From assembly GCA_012103475.1 (NCBI GenBank), contig WLWS01000001.1, positions 496,001-560,000 of the forward strand: a DNA stretch of 64,000 nt, in the 5' to 3' direction. The translations under genes were made by a program, and so were the position numbers. This document shows, piece by piece, positions 35,572 through 44,566 of this stretch. The notes beneath the pieces were generated by a model that was given only the letters and a program-made list of their open reading frames with translations, was not told where the DNA came from and ran no database searches. This DNA comes from Gammaproteobacteria bacterium. GTDB lineage: Bacteria; Pseudomonadota; Gammaproteobacteria; Eutrophobiales; Eutrophobiaceae. Positions within the stretch are counted from its first letter, which is position 1. Each line of letters begins with the position of its first letter.

Positions 35572-36164
35572 GACTTATTCTGATCTGCTTTTCACTAACT
35601 ACCTTGCTGCTATCTGGCCCAAGCCATGCCCAACAATTCAGTGACGAGACTGTGACTATTGAGACAATGGCAATGGACGGATCTTTCGGCAATCAGGCCG
35701 GTATAATGAGTGGCGTAATGGCAACACCGGTACACCCGACGATTGCATTTGGTGGCACAAGTCTGGGCTCACCCGATATGATGATGAGCAAGCTTTTTAC
35801 GCCCGCAATGATTATGCGGAATCAGGCAAAACTAAATCTGAGCAGTAAACAGACGGATGCTATCAAGAAACAGATGCGTACATTTCAAAGCAATATTGTG
35901 GATGTGCAATGGGATCTAAACTCTAGCTCTGCGGCTTTGAACAAGGATCTCGCTGAAGAGAAAATTGATATTGACAAAACATTAAGGCAGATTGATAAAG
36001 TTCTTGCTGCTGAAAATAGAATGAAAAAAATGCATCTTTCCATGCTAATAGAAATTCATAACATATTGAACAAGAATCAAATCAAAACACTGAGAAAGAA
36101 TCTACATCCGCATTTTATGAGTTTCAGTTCATCTTCAATAGATGATGTTTTGGTCAATGAATAA
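35568..36164 (+). CDS. Spy/CpxP/ZraP-like periplasmic helical protein
   Basis: A 198-residue secreted protein with a signal peptide (LILICFSLTTLLLSGPSHA) and an alpha-helical body resembling the LTxxQ family of periplasmic chaperone and heavy-metal sensors: LNLSSKQTDAIKKQMRTFQ, a coiled helix around 120-165, and a second repeat-like motif LNKNQIKTLRKNLHP. The Met/His/Gly-rich N-terminal part (MDGSFGNQAGIMSGVMA, PDMMMSKLF) could bind metal. It overlaps the anti-sigma-like gene by four bases and is probably its periplasmic partner or sensor. Confidence 0.78.
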   Translation: MRLILICFSLTTLLLSGPSHAQQFSDETVTIETMAMDGSFGNQAGIMSGVMATPVHPTIAFGGTSLGSPDMMMSKLFTPAMIMRNQAKLNLSSKQTDAIKKQMRTFQSNIVDVQWDLNSSSAALNKDLAEEKIDIDKTLRQIDKVLAAENRMKKMHLSMLIEIHNILNKNQIKTLRKNLHPHFMSFSSSSIDDVLVNE

Positions 36165-36173
36165 GCAATATGC

Positions 36174-37385
36174 CTATTCTTTTTCAGCTGTTTTCTCCGT
36201 CCAGATAACCAGTGCGATACAAGACAAACCACAGCCGGTAAATCCCAATATCAAAGGCATAACTGATCCGTTGTAACTGTGCCCGATTAAGATACCTATC
36301 GGCAGAGACATAAACGTAGACAGCGATGCAATAACTGCCGCACCGACACCGGCAATATGCCCGAGAGGCTCCATTGCCAGGGCGTTAAGGTTGCCGTAGA
36401 CAATACCAAGCGCAAAAAACGCGAAGGACATATAAGTCATAAATGCCCATAGAGGCGGATGACCATCGTAACTGTAAGCCGGAAATAAAAACAACAGAGA
36501 TAATCCACTGAATAGAAATAGTCCGCGATGACACAACAAACGCATTCCATAGAGCAGGACAATTTTACCGTTCATGAAAGTCGCCAGACCAAGCGCGATA
36601 CACAAAGTCGCGAAATAGAGTGGAAACATCACACCGAGTCGATACTGCTCCTGCAGTATTTGTGGTGAAGAATTCAGGAAAGCCAGAAACAGGCCGGAAA
36701 GAAAACCTGAGGTCAGGGTATAACCAAACGCTGTACGGTTAGCACACACCTCTTTGACCGCATCTACTACACGTGAAAAAGACAGGGGGATTCGCTTCTC
36801 AGCTATCAGTGTTTCCGGTTGACGGACGGCAAGCCATATCAAAGTAATCACAGCTAGCAATACAAACAAAGCGAATATCAGACGCCAATGACTGTAACTA
36901 ATAATGATCTGACCCAGCACCGGTGCGATGACGGGAACGAGAATAAATAATGTCACGACAAAAGACATGATTCTCGCCATTTCATTGCCCGCGAATTTGT
37001 CTCTTATCAAGGCCATCGTAACGATACGAGGCGCTGCAATACCCAATCCTTGTAACAAACGGGCAAACAACATGGCTGTGAAGTTGGTAGCAAACAAAGA
37101 AATCAGACTGCCTGCGATGAAAATACCAATCCCCAGATAAATAGCCGGTTTACGCCCGACACTATCGGAAAGCGGCCCATAGACTACCTGGCCAAAAGCC
37201 ATACCGAGAAAAATAGCAGAAATAATCAGCTGGTTATCGTTTGCCTTATTAACACCCAGATCGTTACCAATTACAGACAATGCCGGCAGCATGGTATCAA
37301 TCGACAGGGCAACCAGCGATATCAAGAATGCAGTCAGCGCGATGAACTCACCTTCACCGATTGCTTCCGTTCTACTTCTAAACAT
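36174..37385 (-). CDS. Bcr/CflA-type MFS drug-efflux transporter
   Basis: The 403-residue protein has about 12 membrane segments and the MFS loop motif GPLSDSVGRKPAIYLG (about 75-90) after segment 2, then FARLLQGLGIAAPRIVTMALIRD typical of the drug:H+ antiporter 12-segment family. ATG 37385 has GGAG ten bases upstream, better than an upstream alternative at 37415. Substrate unknown; the family exports bicyclomycin, sulfonamides and other compounds. It converges on the Spy-like gene, nine bases away. Confidence 0.9.
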   Translation of the reverse strand: MFRSRTEAIGEGEFIALTAFLISLVALSIDTMLPALSVIGNDLGVNKANDNQLIISAIFLGMAFGQVVYGPLSDSVGRKPAIYLGIGIFIAGSLISLFATNFTAMLFARLLQGLGIAAPRIVTMALIRDKFAGNEMARIMSFVVTLFILVPVIAPVLGQIIISYSHWRLIFALFVLLAVITLIWLAVRQPETLIAEKRIPLSFSRVVDAVKEVCANRTAFGYTLTSGFLSGLFLAFLNSSPQILQEQYRLGVMFPLYFATLCIALGLATFMNGKIVLLYGMRLLCHRGLFLFSGLSLLFLFPAYSYDGHPPLWAFMTYMSFAFFALGIVYGNLNALAMEPLGHIAGVGAAVIASLSTFMSLPIGILIGHSYNGSVMPLILGFTGCGLSCIALVIWTEKTAEKE

Positions 37386-37555
37386 TAAAACAATACTCCG
37401 TTGAACAAGGAGCAAGGTCTGCCTTCCGGGCCGCCCTTGCGCTGGATTCTTTATCTGAGATAAATTGAGCGGCGTAGTTTATATTGAGTGAGTGAAGCTG
37501 TCTCAAGTATCTTCTACACTACTTTGTTCAAGCCGTTAAACCGAGGATTCCCAAC

Positions 37556-38020
37556 ATGAATAAAAAAATCAATAACTATCTGATTATTGTACTGCTTACA
37601 GTCAGCCATATCTCGACCGCCTCCGAGCAGGGAGACAATACAAGACAGAGGATAAGCTCCGGGTCAAAATGGGAGGACCTTGCCGCCTATTCACGTGCAA
37701 TAGTAGATGGTGACTGGATATTCATATCAGGTACGGCCGGTACAAACCCCGAGACGGGAAAAATACCAGAAGGGCTCGAAGCGCAAATGGACCAGATATT
37801 TACCATACTTGAAAACACTCTGGCAGAAGCCGATGCCAGCCTGGAAGACCTGGTTCGACTTCGTTGCTACATTGTGGATCAGAAATACGTTATGGCTATG
37901 TCAAAAAAACTGCATGAGTATCTGTCTGACATCAGACCTGCTAACCTGACAATCGTCACGCAATTGGCAGTACCGGACGCCCTCATCGAAATCGAAGCTA
38001 CTGCCAGGAAGCGCAATTAA
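37556..38020 (+). CDS. Exported RidA/YjgF-family protein
   Basis: A 154-residue protein of the RidA family, small trimers that hydrolyse reactive enamine/imine intermediates. The core begins YSRAIVDGDWIFISGTAG (about 42-59), and has VRLRCYIVDQ with the conserved Arg in the active pocket and IEIEATARKRN at the end. An N-terminal signal peptide (YLIIVLLTVSHISTASEQ) places it in the periplasm, unusual for RidA, which is normally cytosolic. It precedes a cupin gene by 50 bases and a MarR gene, reading in one direction. Confidence 0.88.
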   Translation: MNKKINNYLIIVLLTVSHISTASEQGDNTRQRISSGSKWEDLAAYSRAIVDGDWIFISGTAGTNPETGKIPEGLEAQMDQIFTILENTLAEADASLEDLVRLRCYIVDQKYVMAMSKKLHEYLSDIRPANLTIVTQLAVPDALIEIEATARKRN

Positions 38021-38069
38021 TCACTAGCCCCGACTCCCCTGCAATTCCCGAGACTCTAGAGAATAATCA

Positions 38070-38534
38070 ATGACTACATTACCAATTCTTACCCTCCTGA
38101 ATGGAAACACAGTAAAAATTCTGACCTCTGGTCGGGAAACAGAACAGAGCCTGACGGTCATTGATTATGTTGATTATACTCAGGGAAACCCTCCGCCTTT
38201 CACCCGACATGAATTCGTTGAAGTCTTTACCGTGCTTGAAGGAAGACTGGCGTTTCAATATCAGGGCGAGGCTGTTTTTCATGTTGACGCCGGCAATACC
38301 GTAACAGTGGCGAGTGGGCTTGCACATACCTTCTGGAATCCCGATAAAGACTCCTTGCGTATTCTACTGGCCTGCTCACCGGCCGGACTCGATAGTTTTT
38401 TTACAGCGATACACGCGGAAATGGAAAAATTCAAAGCCGGTGAAATCGAGCAGAGTCAATTTACTTCGATTATGGACAGACTACGTTCAGAACATGGCAT
38501 TGAAATTACCGCAGCAGCTCCACTTATCGATTGA
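38070..38534 (+). CDS. Cupin-domain protein
   Basis: 154 residues with a single cupin barrel. Motif 1 is partly visible as PPFTRHEFVEVFTVLEGRLAFQYQGE (about 36-60), motif 2 as DAGNTVTVASGLAHTFWNPD (about 72-92), with His in the loop before Glu and the His of AHTFWNP as metal ligands. Cupins may be dioxygenases, isomerases or binding proteins; the role here is unknown. It lies between RidA-like and MarR-family genes in the same direction and could share their promoter. Confidence 0.82.
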   Translation: MTTLPILTLLNGNTVKILTSGRETEQSLTVIDYVDYTQGNPPPFTRHEFVEVFTVLEGRLAFQYQGEAVFHVDAGNTVTVASGLAHTFWNPDKDSLRILLACSPAGLDSFFTAIHAEMEKFKAGEIEQSQFTSIMDRLRSEHGIEITAAAPLID

Positions 38535-38619
38535 TTTCCTTTCTTCAGCGTAAAGTCTTATCGAGTTTCTCTATTGCATTCTGTGTAAAATAGTCACTTA
38601 ACTATTTCTTACGGGACTA

Positions 38620-39120
38620 ATGATGGCAAAGCAGGCTGAAAATAAAACGCGAAGCAATATCAGTGAACTGGAAAAGGCGTTTTTCGATAAACATCTTGCC
38701 TATTCCATTGTCGCACTGTCGAACCTGATATCTCAAAACACAACAAGAAATACTCTGGCAGGTACTTCTCTCTCAGTGTATGAATGGCGAATCATGCGTA
38801 TGGCCTATATTTACAAGGTCATCTGTGCAGCCGATATCATTAATCTTTTCGGTCTTGATAAGACCACTACCAGTCGCGCCATTTCCAGACTACACACACG
38901 AAAACTGGTCCGACTCTCAATTGATGGTGCTGACAAACGCCAAACTAACGTGACACTGTCCGCAGCAGGTAAGCGAATGCACGATAAAATCATTAAACGC
39001 GACAAAGTCTCTGACGAGTCTATTGAAAAAATCCTTTCTCGACAGGAATTAAAATCTTTTCACAGTGCTATGAAAAAATTGCGCGTGCACGTGAAAGAAA
39101 ATATGTTGGAAAAGAGTTAG
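38620..39120 (+). CDS. MarR-family transcriptional regulator
   Basis: A 166-residue winged-helix dimer. The wing/recognition region reads VICAADIINLFGLDKTTTSRAISRLHTRKLVRLS, then DKRQTNVTLSAAGKRMHDKI, the MarR DNA-binding core (about 68-120). Such regulators respond to phenolic or oxidising compounds. It may control the cupin or RidA genes upstream or the neighbouring transporter. The start may be ATG 38620 or 38623. Its stop overlaps the convergent symporter gene by four bases. Confidence 0.88.
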   Translation: MMAKQAENKTRSNISELEKAFFDKHLAYSIVALSNLISQNTTRNTLAGTSLSVYEWRIMRMAYIYKVICAADIINLFGLDKTTTSRAISRLHTRKLVRLSIDGADKRQTNVTLSAAGKRMHDKIIKRDKVSDESIEKILSRQELKSFHSAMKKLRVHVKENMLEKS

Positions 39121-40452
39121 ACCTGTCTTAAGGAGATTATCAATACGACCAGTATCGCTATCGGCGCCAATACGCGTACTGTCCATAGCCAGCATCGGTA
39201 GATAATGTCTTCAGATGCTCCGATCTCTTTTCTTGTTATTGATGTTGATAACATCCATCCGGCGAATATGGCAATCAACATGGCATTAAGTGGCAACATC
39301 AGGTTCGCCACAATCAAATCGATAATTCCGAACAGATTTTTATCGTCAAATAGTGGCAAACCCGCTAGCGGTTTTACATCCTTCCAATGATTAAATGAAA
39401 GTATAAAAACGATACCAAGCAACCACGCCAGTACACCAAGGCCCAGTGCTGCCTTTATCCGGGACACGCCCGGACGTTCTTCCAGCCAGGACACAGCCGG
39501 CTCCAGCATACTAATGGTGCTTGTAAATGCAGCGAAAGAAAGTAGTAGAAAGAATAATGCCCAACAATAATTCCTGCAGACATATTTCCAAAAGCCACAG
39601 GTAGAGTTTCGAACATCAGACCCGGTCCGCTATTCACGTCAAGACCGAAAGCGAATACGATCGGAAATATTGCGAGTCCGGCAAGTAGGGCAATAAGAAG
39701 ATCGATCAGAGCGATGCTGACACTCGCCTGAGGCAGGGAAACATTTTCTGGAAGGTAGGCACTGTAGGTCATCAGGTAACCACCGCCGACGCTGAGTGAG
39801 AAGAAGGCCTGGCCGAGCGCAAGAAATATTACACCCAGAGTCAGCTGACTAAAATCCGGATAAAACATAAAATGGAAAGCCCGACTAAAGTCTCCTTCAA
39901 TAGCTGCGAATCCAGCCAGAAAAATCAGGATCGCCAGTAAAGATGGGATCATAATATTTACCGCCCGTTCCAGCCCGCGTTTTACACCCAAAGCCACGAT
40001 GGCAGTGGTTATCAACATAAAAAGGCTATGCCAGAAAAACATTCGAAGCGGCGAAGCAAGCAGCGTCTGAAAAGCCTCAGTTGAGCGACCAGCATCTATT
40101 CCGCTAAACCTGCCAAAAGCCGCCGCTGAAAAATAGTCAAGTGACCAACTGGCGATAACGCTGTAAAAAGTCAAAGCCAGAAAAGGTACGAGGATTGAGA
40201 AGACACCAATAAGGTTCCAGCCACGGCTCAGCTTTTCACTACTGATAAGATGACGCATGCTGCTGACAGGACTGCTACCCAGAATATATAAACCAGCACG
40301 AAAACACCGCCACCATTTTCCCCTACCAGAAAAGGAAAGCGCCAGAAGTTGGCGAAGCCGACTGCTCCACCTACTGCTGCAAAGATAAAGGCCATTTTTG
40401 AAGACCAGACTGGCAGAAGACGCTGGTTCTTTGTTGAACGGATATTCGCCAT
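39117..40452 (-). pseudogene. Neurotransmitter:sodium symporter (NSS/SNF) family transporter, broken by deletion and frameshift
   Basis: Three frames together give one NSS transporter. The N-terminal piece (from ATG 40452) has AAVGGAVGFANFWRFPFLVG, the sodium-site motif, and GGVFVLVYI. The frame then shifts and about 15-20 family residues seem missing, since the text jumps from LVYI to SSPVSSMRHLISS at about 40275-40290. The middle piece continues through the transmembrane core. Near 39580 one base (an A in a short run) is lost; the frame resumes as YCWALFFLLLSFAAFTSTIS and ends at 39117. A lone sequencing error would not explain the deletion. It is likely a decayed gene, with minor error also possible. 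Confidence 0.75.
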
Positions 40453-40468
40453 TTGATCCTATCGCTGG

Positions 40469-41185
40469 CTAAATTTGCAGGAAGCCAACACTCGCTCCGC
40501 CGCAGACATAAAGCGTCTGCCCGGTGACAAAATTGTTTTCCTCGTCGATGAAGTAATTTACCGCACGCGCAATATCGCCGCTTTCCCCTATTCGCCTCAT
40601 AGGTAGAGTCTGTAAAAGTGATTGTTCCTTATCACCGCCTTCTTCTATCACATCGCGAAACATCGGTGTGGAAATCGGGCCAGGTGCAATTGCATTGACG
40701 GTAATACCATGCGGGCCCAGCTCAAGCGCCCAGGTACGCACCATTCCAATCTGTCCGGCTTTTGTCGCTGTATACACAGTTCGTGAAGCAAGGCCGACTG
40801 CTGCGCGGGAAGAAATAAGTACTATGCGACCACTGCCTTCCTTTTTCATAAAGGGCAAGCACGCCTGAGCCAGAAAAATCGCAGCACCGAGATGAAGATT
40901 CACCAGAATAGTCAGATCTGAAAAGCTGACGTCTTCAAGGCAGGCCGCTCGTATAGCTCCGGCATTATGAATAAATACCGTTGGCGCGTACTCCTTAATC
41001 GCTTCTGCTGACTCGTTTATATTTTTCTCAGAGGATAAATCCTGTTTAAGACCAATCAGGTTGGTATGTTTAAAATCCGGTAACTCGAGTCCGATAGAAA
41101 TCACTCGCAGACCCTTCTCCAACAAGTCTTTTGTGATTTCTTCTCCCATACCCGAATTGCCACCGGTGACCAGGGCTGTTTTCAT
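40469..41185 (-). CDS. Short-chain dehydrogenase/reductase (SDR)
   Basis: A classical 238-residue SDR. The cofactor motif is ALVTGGNSGMGEEI (about 4-17), followed by FIHNAGAI, the catalytic Ser of IVLISSRAA and YTATKAG (Tyr/Lys pair, about 137-143). Ends with NAIAPGPISTPM and the family C-terminus with GQTLYVCGGASVG. It reduces or oxidises a hydroxyl or carbonyl with NAD(P)H; substrate not known. GAGGAATT precedes ATG 41185. It is divergent from the TPP decarboxylase gene at 41333 and about 20 bases downstream of the NSS gene start region. Confidence 0.92.
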   Translation of the reverse strand: MKTALVTGGNSGMGEEITKDLLEKGLRVISIGLELPDFKHTNLIGLKQDLSSEKNINESAEAIKEYAPTVFIHNAGAIRAACLEDVSFSDLTILVNLHLGAAIFLAQACLPFMKKEGSGRIVLISSRAAVGLASRTVYTATKAGQIGMVRTWALELGPHGITVNAIAPGPISTPMFRDVIEEGGDKEQSLLQTLPMRRIGESGDIARAVNYFIDEENNFVTGQTLYVCGGASVGFLQI

Positions 41186-41332
41186 AAGAATAATTCCTCG
41201 TTTTTTTATTCTTATCTGAGAGCTTATTTTATTGAATTAACAATGTAAAACGGTATATCACTCTGGCTGACTTGACATACAGCTAAAGGCTATTTACTCT
41301 TATATGAGAGTATTTTAAACAGAGATGCAAAC

Positions 41333-42982
41333 ATGAATGTTTCTGAATATTTATTATCTCGCCTGAAATCTTTGAACGTTGACCATGCCTTCGGGGTACC
41401 GGGTGATTTTATTTTACCTTTCTTCCAGCAAATGTCGGAGAGTGCGGTCACCCATATTGCTACCTGCAATGAACTCAATGCCGGCTATGCCGCTGATGGT
41501 TATGCTCGATTAAGAGGCCTCGGTGTTGTTATCGTCACCTATGGCCCGGGAGCTTTCAGTATTGTCAACGCTGTTGCAGGAGCGCATGCTGAAGATGTAC
41601 CGCTTCTGGTCGTATCTGGCGGACCCGCAAGCCTTGCCTATAAGGCATCAGACAAACCGGTACTACACCATCTGTTGACGAATAACTACGAGGCCTCTAT
41701 CAAGGTTTTTGAACAGGTCTGCGAACATGCTGTTCTGCTGAACGATCCAGAAACTGTCATTAGTGAAATCGACAGGGCAATTGAAATCTGTTGCAGCAGG
41801 AAAAAACCTGTTTATCTCGAGATCCCGAAAGACATACAAGTACTTGATATTGGATCGGTGTCGTTTCCCGAAAACAAGCAAAACATCGATACCCATACGC
41901 TGACGCAAACCGATGGTATCAACGCGCTGGTAGACAGGATTAAAAGTTCAAAGCGCACGGTCTTTTTACCTGGTCATGAAATTCATCGCTGGGGCTTGCA
42001 GGAAAAGATTCTGCAATTAATGCAGAAAACCGGTATTCCCGCTGCCTCCATGTTTGTTGGAAAATCTGAATACCTTGAACACAGTCCGCTTTGTCTTGGT
42101 GCTTATCAGGGGGCAGCCGGTACTGCGGAAGTTCGTGACTATATTGAAGCCGCGGATACGGTCATCTATTTGGGCGCAGTGCCCTCCGATCTTAACCTTG
42201 GTGGGTTCACTGCCAGACTTTCGCCTGAACAAACGGTAACGATTTGGAATAAGCAGCTTGATATGAAAGAAGGCAGTTTTTCAGATCTATCCATCTCACC
42301 CATAATTGATGGACTTCTTGCTAACTTGCCAGCGAACCTTATGAATGATGGGACTCGACCGATACAATCCTTTCTGCACAAACCAGACTCATCCTATGAA
42401 GCCATTAGTAAGACTCCGATTACCAGTCAGCGCTTTTATGACCGACTTGCAAACTTTTTTCAAGAACAAGACATTGTGCTGGCCGATGCCAGTTGCGCCT
42501 TTAATCTGACCCATCTGCAGATGCCTGCAAATACGGATTTCATTGCTTCAAACTACTGGGCATCGATCGGTATGGGTTTTGGAGCAGCGTTGGGGGCCTG
42601 TTTTTCAGCAAATTCCAGGCAACGGGTTATCGCAGTGGAAGGTGATGGTTCCTTTCAGATGACGGCGCAGGAGCTGTCAAGCATGATTCGCTATGCGCAG
42701 AAACCGATAATATTTCTGATTAATAATAAAGGTTATACCGCAGAAAGATTTATTCACGACGGCGATTTCAACGACATACCTCAATGGCGTTACAGTCAAC
42801 TTCCACATACCTTTGGCGGTGGTTCAGGTATCGAGGTTCACACAGAAGATGATCTTGAAGCGGCTCTAAAAGAAGCTGAAAAGACAGAGCGTGATCAATT
42901 ATTACTGATTGAAGTACACATTGATGCATACGATGTATCAGAGGGATTCAATGCAATGTGTACAGCTATACGTGGTCACTAA
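41333..42982 (+). CDS. Thiamine-diphosphate 2-oxoacid decarboxylase (indolepyruvate/pyruvate decarboxylase type)
   Basis: 549 residues with the three-domain TPP fold: PYR domain with FGVPGDFILPFFQQM and the catalytic Glu of CNELNAGYAADGYAR (about 47-61), a middle domain, and the PP domain with VEGDGSFQMTAQELSSMIRY and the following NNKGYT (about 435-465), the metal/diphosphate motif. It decarboxylates branched or aromatic 2-oxo acids to aldehydes. The end EVHIDAYDVSEGFN fits the family. It faces an SDR gene, a sensible partner to reduce the aldehyde, but the link is inferred. Confidence 0.88.
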   Translation: MNVSEYLLSRLKSLNVDHAFGVPGDFILPFFQQMSESAVTHIATCNELNAGYAADGYARLRGLGVVIVTYGPGAFSIVNAVAGAHAEDVPLLVVSGGPASLAYKASDKPVLHHLLTNNYEASIKVFEQVCEHAVLLNDPETVISEIDRAIEICCSRKKPVYLEIPKDIQVLDIGSVSFPENKQNIDTHTLTQTDGINALVDRIKSSKRTVFLPGHEIHRWGLQEKILQLMQKTGIPAASMFVGKSEYLEHSPLCLGAYQGAAGTAEVRDYIEAADTVIYLGAVPSDLNLGGFTARLSPEQTVTIWNKQLDMKEGSFSDLSISPIIDGLLANLPANLMNDGTRPIQSFLHKPDSSYEAISKTPITSQRFYDRLANFFQEQDIVLADASCAFNLTHLQMPANTDFIASNYWASIGMGFGAALGACFSANSRQRVIAVEGDGSFQMTAQELSSMIRYAQKPIIFLINNKGYTAERFIHDGDFNDIPQWRYSQLPHTFGGGSGIEVHTEDDLEAALKEAEKTERDQLLLIEVHIDAYDVSEGFNAMCTAIRGH

Positions 42983-43003
42983 ACAGGTGAGTATTATTCT
43001 ACG

Positions 43004-43330
43004 TCATCTGTAGTCACTATAGGCAAGCTTGGTACGCCAGGTTATCGGATCAGATATGTAGTCGAGGTTCGTACTCTTCCATATATGTATCGCGTCATCC
43101 ACTTCACATAAAGCCAGAAGCATATTGGCAAGTGGTTTATCTGCCTCTGGTATCTTATTAACAGGGTATTGATTCAGATACTGAATAATTGCCTCCAGTT
43201 TCGGGCTTAGCGCATTATAAAATTCCTCAAGTTCTGCCAGCTCAGCTTCGACACGCAGTCTTAACCTTTGATTGGCTTCTGCTTGCCCCCAGTGCTCGAT
43301 ATAAGGTCTGAGATCGTCAAAATCACTCAT
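43004..43330 (-). CDS. Small helical protein coupled to the Rieske oxygenase gene
   Basis: A 108-residue, mainly alpha-helical protein: QRLRLRVEAELAELEEFYNAL and EAIIQYLNQYPVNKIP, with VDDAIHIWKSTNLDYISDP near the end. I do not recognise the family. ATG 43330 overlaps the Rieske gene stop by eight bases, so the two are tightly coupled and the protein likely helps that oxygenase, as an accessory or regulator. It is not a beta subunit of the classical cone-fold type, which is longer. An earlier start at 43363 would lie inside the Rieske gene. Confidence 0.65.
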   Translation of the reverse strand: MSDFDDLRPYIEHWGQAEANQRLRLRVEAELAELEEFYNALSPKLEAIIQYLNQYPVNKIPEADKPLANMLLALCEVDDAIHIWKSTNLDYISDPITWRTKLAYSDYR

Positions 43331-44540
43331 AGTCTTGTGCCAATTCGGCCTCGTTGATTTCAAGGTGCTGCAGCAGCTTCTGATAATGCGCTAGAACCGT
43401 CGCTTCCATATCAGCGGCAACAAAATTTTTATCAAACGCACCTGAACGCATATTCTCATGCGCCCATTCGACTACCGGCCAGTCCTCGGCCAATGCATTA
43501 CGCGTAGCCATTCTCCCATGCTCGCGGTTAAACAAATTCCCGAAGTTTTCCATCTCATCCTTAAAGAACCAGTCCCATTCCCAGTCAGCGCTATGGGTCC
43601 CGGTCGGCCAGACACGCATAACACTGAGCACATCGGTACCGACAAACAATATGAAATTGGGGAAAAAGGTGTAGCAATCGAAAACGAAACGATCGGATGC
43701 GTCCAGATTCACCGCGTTCTTACTTTCGTCTGCCGCCCGGGAGGTATCCTGATCTACCCAGTTCGACGTGCTGCCATACTTCATCGACAGCTCCTGTATC
43801 AGACTCATTTGCAGACTGGCCATGTTCTCCGCTTTTGGCCGAAGTACGGTCAGTCTTGAACAAACACCAGGACTATCATCATAAAAATAATTGTGTGATT
43901 CTTCAGGTGTGAAAGTCGCACCCAGAGTATTCTTATGGACATGACTTGCGTGATAGCCCTCATGCTGGATATTCATCAGGTCTTTCCAGTTTGCCGCAAA
44001 TTCTTTCTGATAACCGGTGTGCCACTCCCAGCGCCGGTCTCCAAGGAAAGCGTCCAGACCTTCAGGCAAACCCTGCAAATAATCCGATAGTGAACTGGCG
44101 GGGTTCTGCTGTAGATTGATAAAGACAAAGCCACCCCAGCTATCTACCGATATAGCGGCAAGACTAATCGTGTTTTTGTCCAGTCCGGGAAACAGCTGCG
44201 GCTCGGGAATCGCCTGACATTGACCATTCAGATTAAAAGCCCAGCCATGGAAACGACAAACAATAGCTGCCTTCTTACCAGAGCGATCGCAAAAAAGCCG
44301 GCCATTACGATGTGGACAATTGTTATGATAAGCGCGAAGTTCACCCTGACCATTTCGCAGTATGGCAACAGAAGTGTGAATCCCCTTAATATCCAGAGTG
44401 ACAAAACTTCCTGGTTCGGCAAGCTCTGATTCCCGTGTTGCCATGAGCCAGCTGTTTTTCCAGATCGATTTTTCTTTCTCGTAGAATTTCTCGGAAATAA
44501 AGGGAATCGTACTGAGCGTACTGTATTTTTCTTTAGTCAC
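43323..44540 (-). CDS. Rieske non-heme iron oxygenase, alpha subunit
   Basis: A 405-residue ring-hydroxylating oxygenase alpha subunit. The Rieske [2Fe-2S] motif CPHRNGRLFCDRSGKKAAIVCRFHGW (split here: CPHR at about 73 and CRFH at about 91) and the iron-binding NIQHEGYHASHVH (about 190-203) are intact. Such enzymes oxygenate aromatic rings or demethylate amines with a reductase. GTG 44540 is the apparent start, with AAGG directly before. It follows the opine dehydrogenase gene by about 25 bases and precedes a small helical protein with an eight-base overlap. No reductase gene is nearby. Confidence 0.92.
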   Translation of the reverse strand: MTKEKYSTLSTIPFISEKFYEKEKSIWKNSWLMATRESELAEPGSFVTLDIKGIHTSVAILRNGQGELRAYHNNCPHRNGRLFCDRSGKKAAIVCRFHGWAFNLNGQCQAIPEPQLFPGLDKNTISLAAISVDSWGGFVFINLQQNPASSLSDYLQGLPEGLDAFLGDRRWEWHTGYQKEFAANWKDLMNIQHEGYHASHVHKNTLGATFTPEESHNYFYDDSPGVCSRLTVLRPKAENMASLQMSLIQELSMKYGSTSNWVDQDTSRAADESKNAVNLDASDRFVFDCYTFFPNFILFVGTDVLSVMRVWPTGTHSADWEWDWFFKDEMENFGNLFNREHGRMATRNALAEDWPVVEWAHENMRSGAFDKNFVAADMEATVLAHYQKLLQHLEINEAELAQDYE

Positions 44541-44566
44541 CCTTGCTTACTCAGTACCAACTCCGG

